From positions 1-64,000 of the forward strand of contig NZ_CABFJY010000006.1 of assembly GCF_901687125.1 (NCBI RefSeq): a stretch of DNA of 64,000 nt. Direction: 5' to 3'. A program made the translations under genes and the position numbers. Position 1 is the first letter of the stretch. Each line of letters begins with the position of its first letter. The notes below the pieces were generated by a model. The model was not told the DNA's origin and did no database searches. It worked only from the letters and a program-made list of their open reading frames with translations. This document shows, one piece after another, positions 33,718 through 44,953 of the stretch. Source of the stretch: Actinobacillus vicugnae. Its GTDB lineage: Bacteria > Pseudomonadota > Gammaproteobacteria > Enterobacterales > Pasteurellaceae.

Positions 33718-34710
33718 CTATTTAACTAATTCACCTTTAGCTTGTAGGTCTGCGTGATATGACGAACGAACAAACGGACCACAAGCGGCGTGTTCAAAGC
33801 CCATTTTTTCCGCTTCATTACGGAACATATCAAATTCTTCAGGTGGCACATAACGTTCTACTTTTAAGTGGTGACGACTTGGCTGTAAATATTGACCGAT
33901 AGTCAGCATAGTTACGCCATGATCACGCAAATCTTGCATCACTTCTAAAATTTCTTCGTTAGTTTCACCAAGCCCCACCATTAAACCTGATTTAGTAGGG
34001 ATATTTGGAAATTCTTGTTTGAAGATTTGTAATAATTCAAGTGACCATTTATAGTCTGCGCCTGGACGCACTTCACGGTATAAACGTGGAACGTTCTCAA
34101 GGTTATGGTTAAACACATCTGGCGGGTTTTGTTTTAAAATTGCAACCGCTTGCTCCACACGTCCACGGAAATCTGGCACTAAAATTTCTACTTTACACTC
34201 TGGATTTAACGCTTTGATTTCACGTACGGTTGCAGCAAAGTGTGCCGCACCACGATCGGCTAAATCATCACGGTCAACCGAAGTAATAACCACATATTTT
34301 AACTTCATATCCTGCACGGTTTCCGCCACTTTACGCGGTTCTTCGGGATCTAACGGTAATGGTTTACCATGTGCCACATCACAGAACGGACAACGACGAG
34401 TACAAATTGCGCCCATAATCATAAATGTCGCCGTACCGTGGTTAAAGCATTCATGCAAATTTGGGCAAGACGCTTCTTCACATACTGAATGTAGGCCATG
34501 ACGACGCATACCGTGTTTGATACTGTCAATTTTTGCCGATGCCGCTGGCAATTTAATTTTCATCCAACTTGGTTTTGGTAATAACTCTTGGTCAGGGTCA
34601 ATATTGCGCACCTGAATTACAGAAGTTTTAGCAGCGTCGCGATATTTAACGCCACGCTCCATTTTAAATGCTTCCATTTTTTTAGGCTTTGTGCCTGTAG
34701 CAGTTGTCAT
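33718..34710 (-). CDS. lipA: Lipoyl synthase
   Basis: LipA inserts two sulfur atoms into protein-bound octanoyl groups using radical SAM chemistry. The 330 residues carry both cluster motifs: the auxiliary site [12 protein letters not shown] (about 97-108) and the radical SAM site [15 protein letters not shown] near the C-terminus contributes the Ser ligand. The length is typical. It is the last gene of a minus-strand run that begins with rsfS. A GC hairpin (34742-34762) lies between lipB and lipA. Confidence 0.98.
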   Translation of the reverse strand: MTTATGTKPKKMEAFKMERGVKYRDAAKTSVIQVRNIDPDQELLPKPSWMKIKLPAASAKIDSIKHGMRRHGLHSVCEEASCPNLHECFNHGTATFMIMGAICTRRCPFCDVAHGKPLPLDPEEPRKVAETVQDMKLKYVVITSVDRDDLADRGAAHFAATVREIKALNPECKVEILVPDFRGRVEQAVAILKQNPPDVFNHNLENVPRLYREVRPGADYKWSLELLQIFKQEFPNIPTKSGLMVGLGETNEEILEVMQDLRDHGVTMLTIGQYLQPSRHHLKVERYVPPEEFDMFRNEAEKMGFEHAACGPFVRSSYHADLQAKGELVK

Positions 34711-34741
34711 TAAGTTCTATCCTTTTCTCTGCAATTTTAAA

Positions 34742-34762
34742 GGGCGGAGATAAACTCCGCCC
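34742..34762 (-). terminator. Hairpin between lipB and lipA
   Basis: GGGCGGAG pairs with CTCCGCCC around a 5-base loop; on the minus strand it is followed by TTTAAAA. It probably attenuates transcription from lipB into lipA. Confidence 0.65.
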
Positions 34763-34820
34763 CATACAGTTCTTACAATTCTGATAATATTTCTATTAAA
34801 GGGCAAATGCCAGATAAACA

Positions 34821-35477
34821 TTATTTGTTAATAATTTGTTGCTCATTATACCCTAAAATGTTGCAAAAGTGAGCTACTAATTTAGGCGAAACTAAATCGC
34901 ATTGTGCTTCAGATTCCGCAATATAATCTTTTAATTGTGCCATTTCTAAGCCTGCATAACCACACGGGTTAATATTGCGAAACGGAGCTAAATCCATATT
35001 CACATTAAATGCCAAACCGTGGAATGAACGTCCTTGACGAATACGCAACCCAAGCGAACAAATTTTCTTACCGCTGATATATACCCCTGGTGCATCAGGT
35101 TTCGGATAACCTTCAATGCCATAATCAGCCAATGTCTTAACCACACATTGCTCAAGTGCGGTGACTAGATCTCGCACTGATACCGCTTTACCCTGTGCTT
35201 TTAACCGCTTAATATCAATCAGCACATACATAATCTGCTGTCCTTCGCCGTGATAGGTAATTTGCCCACCACGGTCAGTTTGCACGACAGGAATATTGGT
35301 TGGATTAAGTAAATGTTCTGGTTTACCCGCAGAACCTTGAGTAAATACCGCTGGATGTTGAACTAACCAAATTTCATCGGCAGTATGCTCATCACGAGTA
35401 TCGGTGAATTGTTGCATTCGGTGCCAGATTTCTTCATAGGGTTGAATATCCAGTTGGCGAACGATAAGTTGACTCAT
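34821..35477 (-). CDS. lipB: Octanoyl-[ACP]-protein N-octanoyltransferase
   Basis: LipB moves octanoate from acyl carrier protein to the lipoyl domains that LipA then sulfurises. The start at 35477 follows GGGAGAG and gives 218 residues ([18 protein letters not shown]). Key segments are [19 protein letters not shown], the substrate motif [14 protein letters not shown], and [22 protein letters not shown] containing the catalytic Lys. The acyl-thioether Cys is in [12 protein letters not shown]. It follows ybeD in the conserved order. Confidence 0.97.
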   Translation of the reverse strand: MSQLIVRQLDIQPYEEIWHRMQQFTDTRDEHTADEIWLVQHPAVFTQGSAGKPEHLLNPTNIPVVQTDRGGQITYHGEGQQIMYVLIDIKRLKAQGKAVSVRDLVTALEQCVVKTLADYGIEGYPKPDAPGVYISGKKICSLGLRIRQGRSFHGLAFNVNMDLAPFRNINPCGYAGLEMAQLKDYIAESEAQCDLVSPKLVAHFCNILGYNEQQIINK

Positions 35478-35507
35478 AGATTCTCTCCCGTTTAAAAGCA
35501 TTACGAT

Positions 35508-35807
35508 TTATAGCACCATACGCACGCCTGAGATTTTAGCGAGTTCAGCATAAAGCGTTTCAACTTGATCAATATGTTCTGCAATAATATCAATTGAAAC
35601 TGAGTTGTAGGTACCTTTTGAACTACGTTGTTGGCGAGGGTTGTAATCACCTTTTGCATGAATTTGGATTACCTCCACAACATCATCAACCAGATCATCA
35701 CGGTGTGCACCAACCACTTTAAACGTAAATGAACATGGGAATTCTAATAAATCTTTTAATTTTGCTTGTGGTAAATCTTGGAGATTTACTGCTTTTGATT
35801 GTGTCAT
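35508..35807 (-). CDS. ybeD: DUF493 / UPF0250 family protein (YbeD)
   Basis: The start at 35807 follows AAGGATAT and gives 99 residues. The family features are [36 protein letters not shown] and ending VRMVL. The fold is an ACT-like dimer, and its role is thought to be regulatory in lipoate metabolism because it is nearly always beside lipB, as here. It lies 30 bases before lipB. Confidence 0.95.
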   Translation of the reverse strand: MTQSKAVNLQDLPQAKLKDLLEFPCSFTFKVVGAHRDDLVDDVVEVIQIHAKGDYNPRQQRSSKGTYNSVSIDIIAEHIDQVETLYAELAKISGVRMVL

Positions 35808-35842
35808 ATTTATATCCTTTTCTTTCATTTGCTATTAAGACT

Positions 35843-35884
35843 AAGCGGTATGATTTTGCAATTTTTTGCGAAATCACACCGCTT
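35843..35884 (-). terminator. Inverted repeat between dacA and ybeD
   Basis: AAGCGGTATGATTT and AAATCACACCGCTT pair with one mismatch around a loop that itself contains GCAA/TTGC. It resembles the inverted-USS class but is shifted from the consensus. It may end or attenuate the dacA transcript. Confidence 0.65.
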
Positions 35885-35939
35885 GTTTTGTGAATCACCT
35901 GAATATGGGGATCATTTTCTCGTTCACAAGTAGGCGCTT

Positions 35940-37130
35940 TTAATCGAATAAACTCTTCACCGTTAGCACGATCCAATCCCATGCTTTACCGAAAATACCC
36001 GCTTCTGGCACATCTTGTAGCACTTGTAATTCACTACTTGCAACGTCTTTACCATCTAATTGATAAATCACTTTACCAATTATTTGCCCTTTTACTAAAG
36101 GCGCTTCAAGATTTTTGAGTTCAAGTTCATAACGCGCTTTTAACTCTGAAGATTTACCTTTTGGCACGGTTACAAAGCTATCTTGAACTGAACCTAGTTG
36201 TACTTTATTTGCTTCGCCATAATACACGCTTTGCTCAGAAACGGCTTGACCTGCTGGTAACGATTTAATTGTTTCAAAGTTCGCAAAGCCCCATTGTAGG
36301 AGTTTCTTACTTTCTACTTCACGCCCTTTATAAGTATCCACACCCATCACCACAGAAATTAAACGAGTATTGCTGTTCGTTGCTGATGCAACTAAGTTAT
36401 AGCCCGCTTGGTTAGTGTGACCTGTTTTCATACCATCCACGTTCATGGTTTTATCCCATAATAAGCCGTTACGGTTTGGCTGTGGTTTTTTAATGTTGTA
36501 TTTAAATTCTTTTTCAGCATACATTTTATATTCTTCTGGCTGATCACGAATAATATGCGCACCAATAATTGCCATATCACGTGCTGAAGAATATTGGTTT
36601 GGATCGTCTAAACCATGTACTGTAGTGAAGTGCGTATTCTTAAGACCAAACTGCTGAGCGAATTTGTTCATTTGGTCGATAAATGCTTGTTGTGAGCCTG
36701 AAGTGTGTTCCGCTAACGCAACTGCTGCATCGTTACCTGAAACAATAATTAAACCACGCATTAAATCTTCTACCGAAACTTGCGTATTTAAATCTAAAAA
36801 CATTAATGATGATCCTGGGAATTTTTGCGCCCAAGAGTTTTCCGTTACCAGCACCATATCACTGTTTTTAACTTTGCCTTGTTTAATCGCATCGCCTACC
36901 ACATAGCTTGTCATCATTTTGGTTAAGGAAGCTGGATATTGGCGCTGATCTGGATTTAAACTTGCTAACACATTACCAGAGTTATAGTCCATTAAGATAT
37001 AGGTTTTTGCATTGAGTTGCGGAGGCGCAATGCCAAAATCTACGTTTGCATCAGCAACTGCAAATTGAGAGAAAGCTAAAGCCAAAAGACTCGCTGATTT
37101 AAATAATGTTTTCTTCATAAAAGCATCCAA
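35940..37130 (-). CDS. dacA: D-alanyl-D-alanine carboxypeptidase (PBP5/6)
   Basis: This periplasmic enzyme trims the terminal D-Ala from peptidoglycan stem peptides. The 396 residues begin with a signal peptide (MDAFMKKTLFKSASLLALAF). The penicillin-binding motifs are SLTK, SGN and KTGHT in order, and the C-terminal amphipathic helix for membrane attachment is GKAWDWIVLTVKSLF. I keep the first ATG because AAGGA lies four bases upstream, but the Met at codon 5 is also possible. Downstream of rlpA in the conserved cell-elongation block. Confidence 0.96.
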   Translation of the reverse strand: MDAFMKKTLFKSASLLALAFSQFAVADANVDFGIAPPQLNAKTYILMDYNSGNVLASLNPDQRQYPASLTKMMTSYVVGDAIKQGKVKNSDMVLVTENSWAQKFPGSSLMFLDLNTQVSVEDLMRGLIIVSGNDAAVALAEHTSGSQQAFIDQMNKFAQQFGLKNTHFTTVHGLDDPNQYSSARDMAIIGAHIIRDQPEEYKMYAEKEFKYNIKKPQPNRNGLLWDKTMNVDGMKTGHTNQAGYNLVASATNSNTRLISVVMGVDTYKGREVESKKLLQWGFANFETIKSLPAGQAVSEQSVYYGEANKVQLGSVQDSFVTVPKGKSSELKARYELELKNLEAPLVKGQIIGKVIYQLDGKDVASSELQVLQDVPEAGIFGKAWDWIVLTVKSLFD

Positions 37131-37214
37131 TCCTTCAGGAAATGACAGGTTATATAACGCAAGCAGGGGTTTGTTGATTGCTCAACAACCCCCAATGCAA
37201 GAAAAGTTAAACAA

Positions 37215-37781
37215 TTAACTATTTTTTCTTACTTCTCGAGTATTTTTCTTGTTTTTATTTAGCACAGCTAATTTCACGTGTGCAGTTCCGCTATGTTGCA
37301 TACCTAATTGGCGCGCGGCCGCTTTAGATAAATCAACTACACGAGCGTGAGCATAAGGGCCTCGGTCATTTACACGAACCACCACTGAGCGCCCATTACG
37401 CATGTTAGTTACTTCAACTAAAGTACCAAATGGTAGCGTTTTATGGGCAGCGGTCATTGCCAAATTGCTAAATGTTTCGCCGTTTGCGGTACGGCGTCCG
37501 TTAAACTTATCTGCATAGTAGCTTGCAACACCAGACTGATAGTGGCTACGAGCAGTATTTTTGTGTAATTCTTTCAACGATTTCTTTTTAACGGATTTCG
37601 TTGTTTTTTTTACCTTCTTCGCTTTTAAAGCGGTCGATTTTACTGATTTTTTTGCAGTTTTAGAAACTTGATGTTTCTTTATTACTGCGATCTTTGCGTG
37701 TTTGGTTGCTGCAACAGAATTCAATGATCCGAATGTTAAGAATCCAGCTAACAACAGGGTTACCATTTTACTTAATCGCAT
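37215..37781 (-). CDS. rlpA: RlpA family septal-ring lytic transglycosylase / DPBB protein
   Basis: The start at 37781 follows GAGGAAAA and gives 188 residues with a signal peptide (MRLSKMVTLLLAGFLTFGS). A Lys-rich low-complexity linker (about 28-75) precedes the double-psi beta-barrel (about 82-175): GVASYYADKFNGRRTANGE, LPFGTLVEVTNMRNGRSVVV, RVNDRGPY and VDLSKAAARQLGM. The C-terminal SPOR domain of E. coli RlpA is absent, so it is a short form. RlpA cleaves glycan strands that lack stem peptides. It lies between rodA and dacA, as in related genomes. Confidence 0.93.
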   Translation of the reverse strand: MRLSKMVTLLLAGFLTFGSLNSVAATKHAKIAVIKKHQVSKTAKKSVKSTALKAKKVKKTTKSVKKKSLKELHKNTARSHYQSGVASYYADKFNGRRTANGETFSNLAMTAAHKTLPFGTLVEVTNMRNGRSVVVRVNDRGPYAHARVVDLSKAAARQLGMQHSGTAHVKLAVLNKNKKNTREVRKNS

Positions 37782-37958
37782 AAATAAGTTTTCCTCATTT
37801 AGATATCGTACTGTGTAACGATGTGTTTTGCCCACAAAACAGAATTATTTTGTGGTGGCTGTTTATCTTTCTTTTGATAGATAACTGCTCTTGTATGTGC
37901 TTTTTGATACCGCAAAAAAGCAAAGGTTCAGACTTTATAAATCAGCCTTAAAGTCTGC

Positions 37959-39083
37959 CTAAAGTTTACTATAAGGATTATGTGTATGCGCACGCTTACG
38001 ATGTACATACGCCGACATCATTAATCCAAAAGCCGCCATAAGGGTCACATAAGAGGTCCCCCCATAGCTAAATAGTGGTAAGGGTACACCAACTACTGGT
38101 AAAATACCACTCACCATACCAATGTTTACAAAAACGTAAACAAAGAATAGTAGCGACGTGCCGCCTGAAATAAGGCGTCCAAAAGCGCCATCTGATTTGG
38201 CACCAATCACTAATCCTCTGGCAATAATAAATAAATAAATCGCCAATAAAATCAATACACCAATCATGCCGTGCTCTTCGCTTAACACGGCAAAAATAAA
38301 GTCGGTATGCGGTTCAGGCAAGAATTCTAACTGAGATTGTGTGCCTTCCATCCAACCTTTGCCATTAATCCCCCCCGAACCAATCGCAATTTTCGATTGA
38401 ATAATATGATAGCCTGCACCAAGAGGGTCTTTTTCAGGATCGATCAGCGTCATGACACGGGTTTTCTGATAATCGTGCATCAAAAAGAACCACATAATGG
38501 GAATAAATCCCGCTAAAAATACTACACCTGCGCTAATTAATTTCCAGCTTAGCCCAGCTAAAAATAGTACGAAAATCCCCGCTGCACACACTAAAATTGA
38601 AGTACCTAAGTCGGGCTGCACTGCGACTAATAAAGTAGGCACAAGAATAATCACTAACGCAATAAAAGTATCTTTTAAACTCGGTGGTAACGCACGTTTT
38701 GCCAAATAAGTTGCCACCATAAGTGGCACCGAAAGTTTAGCAATTTCAGATGGTTGAAAGCGCACAAAACCTAAATTCAGCCAGCGTTGCGCACCTTTAC
38801 TGGTTTCCCCAATTAAGTCCACCAACACCAACATCACAATGCAAACTAAGTAGAGATAAGGCGAAATCCGTTCATAAAAACGAGGCGGAATCATTGCCAT
38901 AAATAACATGACGCCTAAACCAAGTGACACCTGAATCACACGATTGGAGAACATTCGCTCACTACCACCGCTGGCACTGTATAACACAAGCAAACCATAG
39001 CCAGTAACGGCTAACAATCCCAATAACAGCCATAAGTCGAGTGAAAAGACTTTCCAGAAAAGTTTTTTAAAGCCACTATTCAT
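37959..39083 (-). CDS. rodA: Rod shape-determining glycosyltransferase RodA
   Basis: RodA polymerises lipid II into glycan strands in the elongation complex with PBP2. The 374 residues have about 10 transmembrane helices and the SEDS-family motifs [52 protein letters not shown], and [12 protein letters not shown] near the end. It follows mrdA by 12 bases and is co-transcribed. Confidence 0.97.
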   Translation of the reverse strand: MNSGFKKLFWKVFSLDLWLLLGLLAVTGYGLLVLYSASGGSERMFSNRVIQVSLGLGVMLFMAMIPPRFYERISPYLYLVCIVMLVLVDLIGETSKGAQRWLNLGFVRFQPSEIAKLSVPLMVATYLAKRALPPSLKDTFIALVIILVPTLLVAVQPDLGTSILVCAAGIFVLFLAGLSWKLISAGVVFLAGFIPIMWFFLMHDYQKTRVMTLIDPEKDPLGAGYHIIQSKIAIGSGGINGKGWMEGTQSQLEFLPEPHTDFIFAVLSEEHGMIGVLILLAIYLFIIARGLVIGAKSDGAFGRLISGGTSLLFFVYVFVNIGMVSGILPVVGVPLPLFSYGGTSYVTLMAAFGLMMSAYVHRKRAHTHNPYSKL

Positions 39084-39095
39084 TATAATGATTCC

Positions 39096-41042
39096 TTACT
39101 CACTTATAAGCGGTTGAATTTGCTCAATATTTTGCAAAGGTTCTGTATTGCTAACTGGTTCTTTTAAGGTTTTGCTTAACGCAAAATCCATCACTTGACG
39201 AGCAACAGGCGCTGCATTTGAGCCACCGCCCCCCGCATTTTCTAAAATAATCGCCACCGACACTTTTGGCTCATCATAAGGTGCATAGCTAATAAACCAT
39301 GCATGGTCATGTAATTCTTTTTTCAGCGCATTTTTATTGTATTTACCACCATTTAGGTTAAATACCTGCGCCGTACCGCTTTTTCCTGCTGCACGATAGA
39401 ACGAACCACCTGCTTTGCGCCCCGTACCATTCGCCGCATTAATAACGTTATACATTCCCAATTTTGCAACTTGCCAAAAACGCTCAGGCACACCTTTAAT
39501 GTCTTCATAAAGCAATGGATCTTTATAAGGCTCCGTTTTATCGCTACCGATCACTTCCATCATCAGATGTGGGGTATTTACTCGCCCATTATTAATTAAC
39601 ACTGCTTGTGCTTTTGCTACTTGTAATGGCGTTGCAATCCAATAACCCTGACCAATGCCAACAGGGATTGTGTCACCTTGTACCCAAGGTTTTTTATGGC
39701 GTTTTTGCTTCCACTCTCGATTTGGATAAACCCCTGCAGACTCTTCAAACAGATCAATACCCGTTTTTTGCCCAAAACCGAATTTACGCATCCACTCAGA
39801 CATTTTGTCGATCCCTGTATCATAAGCAAGCTGATAGAAGAACGTATCCGACGATTCAGCAATTGCTTTATTCACGTTGGTTGAGCCATGTCCGCCTTTT
39901 TTCCAATCTCGGTAGCGTTGTGTAGTACCAGGTAAAATCCAGAAGCCAGGATCATAAATCGCACCATAAGGAGTAATTTTTCCCTCTGCTAACCCCATTA
40001 CGGCATAAAATGGCTTCACGGTTGAAGCGGGTGGATAAGTCCCTTGTGTTGCACGGCTATAAAGCGGGCGGGCTGGATCATCTAATAGCCGTTTATAGTC
40101 CGCACCCGATACGCCTCCCACAAATAAATTGTTGTCGTAGCTTGGATTAGTCACCATCGCCAACACACTACTGTCACGAGGATCTAACACTACTACCGAG
40201 CCTTTCTGGTTCCCTAACAAATTCTGAATATATTGTTGTAGCTCCACATCAATTGTTAAACGAATGCTACTGCCCGCCACACCAGGCTGATCACGCAATT
40301 TACGAATCACTTTGCCTCGGTTGTTAATTTCTACCTCTTCAAAGCCTGTTTGCCCGTGTAATTGGTCTTCGTAGAATTTTTCGATGCCTAATTTACCCAT
40401 ATCATGCGAACCTGCATAATTACCAAACTTACCCTCTTCTTCGAGCTTTTTCTTGTCTTTTTCGTTGATTTTCGCAACATATCCCAAAATATGAGTCAGC
40501 GTTTCACCGTAAGGATAATTACGTTTGTAATAAGCTTGAACATCTAAACTTGGAAAACGATATTGGTTTACCGCAAAACGCGCCATTTGTTCTTCGTTTA
40601 AATTGCCTTTCAATAAAATAGGTGTATAGCGAGAAGTACGTTTTTTCTCTTTGCGGAACGCTTCAACATCTTCATCGGTTAAACCAACCACATCACGCAA
40701 TTCAACCAACGTTTCCTCTAAGTTTTCAGTTTTTTCAGGAATAATATACAGCCCAAAATAGGTGATATTTTCGGCTAATACTTTACCGTTGCGGTCATAA
40801 ATTAAACCTCGAGTCGGCGGTACAGGTAATAATTTAATGCGGTTACCATTTGAGCGAGTTTGGTAGTCGTCATAATTAACAATCTGCAGGTGATACAAAT
40901 TGGTTAATAACACGCCCGTAAGCGCCAACACCCCAACAAAAGCGATCAACGCACGACGGGCAAACAGATTACTTTCCGCTTGCCCATCTCGCACTTTTTC
41001 TCGCGGTTTTGGATTTGTTAATTTTCCGAGTTTACCAAACAT
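39096..41042 (-). CDS. mrdA: Penicillin-binding protein 2
   Basis: PBP2 is the transpeptidase that crosslinks side-wall peptidoglycan with RodA. The start at 41042 gives 648 residues (MFGKLGKLTNPKPREKVR). A Met 15 codons upstream lacks a ribosome-binding site. A single N-terminal anchor (RALIAFVGVLALTGVLLTN) leads to the dimerisation domain (PVPPTRGLIYDRNGKVLAEN) and the transpeptidase domain with PPASTVKP, SSD and AAGKSGTAQ. It lies upstream of rodA in an operon with rlmH and rsfS. Confidence 0.97.
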   Translation of the reverse strand: MFGKLGKLTNPKPREKVRDGQAESNLFARRALIAFVGVLALTGVLLTNLYHLQIVNYDDYQTRSNGNRIKLLPVPPTRGLIYDRNGKVLAENITYFGLYIIPEKTENLEETLVELRDVVGLTDEDVEAFRKEKKRTSRYTPILLKGNLNEEQMARFAVNQYRFPSLDVQAYYKRNYPYGETLTHILGYVAKINEKDKKKLEEEGKFGNYAGSHDMGKLGIEKFYEDQLHGQTGFEEVEINNRGKVIRKLRDQPGVAGSSIRLTIDVELQQYIQNLLGNQKGSVVVLDPRDSSVLAMVTNPSYDNNLFVGGVSGADYKRLLDDPARPLYSRATQGTYPPASTVKPFYAVMGLAEGKITPYGAIYDPGFWILPGTTQRYRDWKKGGHGSTNVNKAIAESSDTFFYQLAYDTGIDKMSEWMRKFGFGQKTGIDLFEESAGVYPNREWKQKRHKKPWVQGDTIPVGIGQGYWIATPLQVAKAQAVLINNGRVNTPHLMMEVIGSDKTEPYKDPLLYEDIKGVPERFWQVAKLGMYNVINAANGTGRKAGGSFYRAAGKSGTAQVFNLNGGKYNKNALKKELHDHAWFISYAPYDEPKVSVAIILENAGGGGSNAAPVARQVMDFALSKTLKEPVSNTEPLQNIEQIQPLISE

Positions 41043-41131
41043 TATTGATCTCATTTTTGGCTTAGCCGTGTGAACACAAGCGGTCAAATTTTGCTATTTT
41101 TTTTGCAATTTTGCCGTTTCACACAGCTAAA

Positions 41132-41599
41132 CTATTCTCGATGATAAGGGTGATTTGTTGTTAATGACCACGCACGATACAAACTTTCCGCTACAATAAC
41201 ACGCACCATAGGATGCGGTAAGGTTAGAGGTGAAAGCGACCAACTTTGCTCCGCTGCAGCTTTGCATTCTGGCGAAAGCCCTTCTGGACCACCAATCAAT
41301 AGGCACACATCTCGCCCATCGTTCTTCCACGCTTCCAATTGACTCGCCAGTTGTTCCGTTGTCCAAGGCTTACCTGGAATATCCAAGGTTACAATTTTGC
41401 CTTTGCCTGCCGCTGCTAACATTGCTTTGCCTTCTTGCTCTAAAATGCGTTTAATATCTGCATTTTTGCCTCGCTTGCCCGCAGCAATTTCGATCAGTTC
41501 AAACGGCATATCTTTTGGGAAACGGCGTTGATACTCTTCAAAACCTACTTTCACCCAATCAGGCATTTTTTGTCCGACCGCAATTAGTTGTATTTTCAT
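41132..41599 (-). CDS. rlmH: 23S rRNA (pseudouridine-1915-N3)-methyltransferase
   Basis: RlmH methylates pseudouridine 1915 in helix 69 of 23S rRNA. The 155-residue SPOUT protein begins [20 protein letters not shown] and contains [35 protein letters not shown] and the knot end [20 protein letters not shown]. Size and sequence are standard. It sits between rsfS and mrdA in the expected order. Confidence 0.98.
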   Translation of the reverse strand: MKIQLIAVGQKMPDWVKVGFEEYQRRFPKDMPFELIEIAAGKRGKNADIKRILEQEGKAMLAAAGKGKIVTLDIPGKPWTTEQLASQLEAWKNDGRDVCLLIGGPEGLSPECKAAAEQSWSLSPLTLPHPMVRVIVAESLYRAWSLTTNHPYHRE

Positions 41600-41621
41600 T
41601 GCATAACCACAAAGTGAGCCA

Positions 41622-41936
41622 TTATGCCCACAGTTTCTCTAACTGATACATTTCACGTGCATCTGCTTGCAATAAATGCACGATCGCTTGACCAAAATCA
41701 ACCACGATCCAATCTGCAACTGCTTTACCTTCTTCTCCGAATACTTCAAAACCTGCTTGTTTCGCTTCAGCACTTAAACGATCTGCTGTTGAAGCAACGT
41801 GACGAACCGAAGTCCCTGTTGCAATAATCATGGTTTCAGTAATGCTTGATTTGCCACGCACATCAATTGCTAACACATCTTGCGCTTTTAAATCATCTAA
41901 TGTTTTTGTTAAAAATTCGACTAAATTTTGTTCCAC
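41622..41936 (-). CDS. rsfS: Ribosomal silencing factor RsfS
   Basis: RsfS binds ribosomal protein L14 and blocks joining of the subunits when nutrients are scarce. The frame opens upstream of ATG-like positions, but the best start is GTG at 41936, preceded by AAGAGAA at a good distance. That gives 104 residues ([16 protein letters not shown], read with Met), in line with relatives of about 105. Family features are [39 protein letters not shown] and ending MYQLEKLW. It is first in the minus-strand block. Confidence 0.93.
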   Translation of the reverse strand: MEQNLVEFLTKTLDDLKAQDVLAIDVRGKSSITETMIIATGTSVRHVASTADRLSAEAKQAGFEVFGEEGKAVADWIVVDFGQAIVHLLQADAREMYQLEKLWA

Positions 41937-42014
41937 AACACATTCTCTTTTCTTAAAAATACAAATGTTGGATTTTAACATAAAAATTTTGGGTTCGGAT
42001 AAATGGATAAAAGT

Positions 42015-42057
42015 AAAGCGGTTAAATTTGCAAAATTTTTTACAAATTTAACCGCTT
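42015..42057. terminator. Inverted-USS pair upstream of rsfS
   Basis: AAAGCGGTTAAATTTG pairs with CAAATTTAACCGCTT around 12 bases. It lies between the mutS end and rsfS, and would stop mutS read-through. Confidence 0.7.
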
Positions 42058-42070
42058 GCATTTTAAGAAG

Positions 42071-42205
42071 TTATAGTTGCGCCATTTGTTCCAATAATTG
42101 CAATGATTTATCTACCATTCGCAATAACAGCGCTACTACTCCTTATCTCTAATTCAACAATACGTTTCACTTTATTTGCTAATATATTTCGTTGAGTATC
42201 AGAAA
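42071..42205 (-). pseudogene. Probable gene remnant downstream of mutS
   Basis: Two short peptides in different minus-strand frames look like pieces of one protein. One reads ISDTQRNILANKVKRIVELE at 42203-42135 and ends at a stop near 42098. The other reads MVDKSLQLLEQMAQL at about 42118-42071. Both have the coding look of charged helices and end at the mutS tail on one side. No start codon or ribosome-binding site is clear. I do not recognise the parent gene. Confidence 0.3.
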
Positions 42206-42208
42206 TTC

Positions 42209-44812
42209 TTATTTTACGTAAGTCATTAATTTTTTTAAACGATACAGCGCTTCCAGCGCTTGGCGAGGGGTTAATTCATCGGGATCAATACGATTTAACG
42301 CTTTTTCTAACTCACTTTCCTCTGCTACAAGCGGTTGAATTTGCTCAATTTCTGGCAAATCTGCGCTAAATAGCAAATCAGCTTGTGGATTGGCATTCGC
42401 TTCTTTGGTTTGTATCGAAATTTCTTCCAAATGTGCTAAACGCTGTTTTGCTAGCTGAATCACTTGTTTTGGCACGCCTGCTAGTGCGGCAACCGCTAAA
42501 CCATAACTTTTACTTGCTGCCCCTTCTTGCACGCTATGCATAAATACGATCGAATCTTGATGTTCTCTAGCATCTAAATGCACATTTGCTACACCTTTGA
42601 GCTGGCTCGGTAAACTGGTTAACTCAAAATAATGAGTCGCAAATAACGTGAGCGACTGGGTTTTCTTAGCCAACCATTCAGCACACGCCCAAGCCAGCGA
42701 TAAACCGTCGTAAGTTGAAGTACCACGCCCGATTTCATCGATCAACACTAAGCTGTTTTCTGTCGCTTGATGCAAAATATTCGCCATTTCAGTCATTTCT
42801 ACCATAAAGGTAGAACGTCCAGAAGCTAGGTCATCGCTAGCACCAATTCGAGTAAAAATACGATCTAATGCGCCAATTTCAGCACTTTCTGCTGGTACAA
42901 AACTGCCGATGTATGCCATTAAACAAATCAACGCAATTTGGCGCATATAGGTACTTTTACCGCCCATATTCGGTCCAGTTACCACCAATAAATGGCGCTG
43001 TGCGTTAAGAAATACGGGGTTAGCAATAAATGGATCTTTTAATACTTGCTCCACCACAGGATGGCGACCACCTTTAATATTCACGCCACGCTGGTGACTG
43101 AATATTGGGCGCACATAATTTAAACTTTCCGCACGTTCCGCCAAATTGGTCAGCACATCCAATTCCGATAAAACCATTGCAGCTAATTGCAACTCGCCCA
43201 AGCGAGGCATAATTAGATCGAATAATTCATCGTAAAGCTGTTTTTCTAACGCAAGCGATGCGCCTTTTGCTTTCAGCACTTTATCTTCATAGGTTTTTAA
43301 CTCTGGAATGATATAGCGTTCAGCGTTTTTAAGGGTTTGACGGCGCACATAATGAATCGGCGCACGATGTGCTTGTCCTTGGCTAATCTGAATATAATAG
43401 CCATGCACTGCATTAAAACCAATTTTAAGCGTATCAATTCCCGTTGCTTCTCTTTCTCGAATTTCAAGATTTTCTAAATATTGGGTTGCACCCGCAGACA
43501 ATTCTCGCCATTCGTCTAACTCCGCATTGTAGCCCTCGGCAATCACACCACCATCACGAATTAATTGCGGAGGTGTTTCGATAATTGCTCGCTCAAGCAA
43601 GGTATGTAATTCGCTAAAATCAGCAATTTGACCAACTAAGTTTTCTAAACAAGCGGTCGAATTTTCACAATCTTTTGCAATATCAGGCAACTGTGCCAAT
43701 GCCGAACGCAAGCGGGTTAAATCTCGAGGACGAGCCGAGCGTAATGCAATACGCGCAAGGATTCGCTCCATATCGCCTACGTTTTGCAATAGCGCTTGAA
43801 GAGATTCAATTCGCTGTTTTTTTTGCAAAGTGTCAATTACATCTTGACGCTTTTTGAGTTTTTCTAGGTCTCGAATCGGTTGATGAATCCAGCGTTTAAG
43901 TAAGCGACTGCCCATTGGCGTAACACATTTATCTAATACGGCTGCCAACGTATTTTCAACACCACCGCCCAAGTTTTGAGTGAGTTCTAAATTGCGACGC
44001 GTAGCGGCATCTAACAACACGGTTTCACTATTTTGCGCTAAATGAATACTGTTGATATGCGGTAGCGCTGTACGTTGTGTTTCTTGCGCATAATGTAAAA
44101 CACAGCCAGCAGCACATAATGCTACGACCGCTTTTTCCACGCCAAAGCCTGCTAAACTTTGCGTACCAAATTGGCGATTGAGTAAATTAATTGCAGTAAC
44201 CAGTTCGAATTCCCAAATTGGACGACGGCGCAATCCTTTATAATTATTTAGAATTTCTGCGCTGGAAAAATCTTCTGCGTAAAGAATTTCTGCGGGCTGT
44301 AAGCGTTGCAATTCGGCTGCGAGCGCTTCTTTACTCGCTAATTCGCTAATTAGAAAGCGCCCAGAAGTCATATCGAGTGTCGCAATGGCAAATACACCTT
44401 TTTCTTCATAAATCGCCGCCACTAAATTGTCTTGTCGTTCGGGCAATAGCGCCTCATCGCTGACCGTACCAGGAGTAACAATGCGTACCACTTTGCGCTC
44501 AACAGGGCCTTTACTAGTTGCAGGATCGCCAATCTGTTCACAAATGGCAACTGATTCGCCTAACGCCACCAATTTTGCTAAATAGCCTTCTACTGCATGA
44601 TAAGGCACGCCCGCCATTGGAATCGGCTCGCCTGCCGACGCACCTCGTTTAGTCAAAGAAATATCTAATAACGCCGCCGCTTTTTTTGCATCGTCATAAA
44701 ACAACTCGTAAAAATCCCCCATTCGGTAGAACAACAAAATATCGGGATTTTGCGCTTTAAGCTGTAAATATTGCGCCATCATTGGCGTGTGTTTAGAAAG
44801 ATCTTGAGTCAT
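42209..44812 (-). CDS. mutS: DNA mismatch repair protein MutS
   Basis: MutS recognises mismatched bases and starts repair with MutL. The 867 residues have the mismatch-binding Phe-x-Glu motif near 37 ([15 protein letters not shown]), the connector and clamp domains, and the ABC-type ATPase near 615: [13 protein letters not shown] (Walker A), a signature region [15 protein letters not shown], and [16 protein letters not shown] (Walker B). Length is normal (about 850-870). It lies just upstream of the rsfS block but is separated by an inverted-USS terminator and a short remnant. Confidence 0.98.
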   Translation of the reverse strand: MTQDLSKHTPMMAQYLQLKAQNPDILLFYRMGDFYELFYDDAKKAAALLDISLTKRGASAGEPIPMAGVPYHAVEGYLAKLVALGESVAICEQIGDPATSKGPVERKVVRIVTPGTVSDEALLPERQDNLVAAIYEEKGVFAIATLDMTSGRFLISELASKEALAAELQRLQPAEILYAEDFSSAEILNNYKGLRRRPIWEFELVTAINLLNRQFGTQSLAGFGVEKAVVALCAAGCVLHYAQETQRTALPHINSIHLAQNSETVLLDAATRRNLELTQNLGGGVENTLAAVLDKCVTPMGSRLLKRWIHQPIRDLEKLKKRQDVIDTLQKKQRIESLQALLQNVGDMERILARIALRSARPRDLTRLRSALAQLPDIAKDCENSTACLENLVGQIADFSELHTLLERAIIETPPQLIRDGGVIAEGYNAELDEWRELSAGATQYLENLEIREREATGIDTLKIGFNAVHGYYIQISQGQAHRAPIHYVRRQTLKNAERYIIPELKTYEDKVLKAKGASLALEKQLYDELFDLIMPRLGELQLAAMVLSELDVLTNLAERAESLNYVRPIFSHQRGVNIKGGRHPVVEQVLKDPFIANPVFLNAQRHLLVVTGPNMGGKSTYMRQIALICLMAYIGSFVPAESAEIGALDRIFTRIGASDDLASGRSTFMVEMTEMANILHQATENSLVLIDEIGRGTSTYDGLSLAWACAEWLAKKTQSLTLFATHYFELTSLPSQLKGVANVHLDAREHQDSIVFMHSVQEGAASKSYGLAVAALAGVPKQVIQLAKQRLAHLEEISIQTKEANANPQADLLFSADLPEIEQIQPLVAEESELEKALNRIDPDELTPRQALEALYRLKKLMTYVK

Positions 44813-44901
44813 GAGTTCGCTATTAAGTTAAGAAAAAATAGGCGATAAGTGTAACAGATTGAGGAAGTGGAAAAAACCACAGGGCTAAAAGGAATAAAAT
44901 T

Positions 44902-44943
44902 AAGCGGTCTAAATTTGCAAAATTTTGCTAATTTAAACCGCTT
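44902..44943. terminator. Inverted-USS terminator before mutS
   Basis: AAGCGGTCTAAATT pairs with AATTTAAACCGCTT around 14 bases, 11 bases after the stop of the ABC ATPase gene. It ends the amino-acid transporter operon. Confidence 0.75.
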
Positions 44944-44953
44944 GTTAGAAGGG

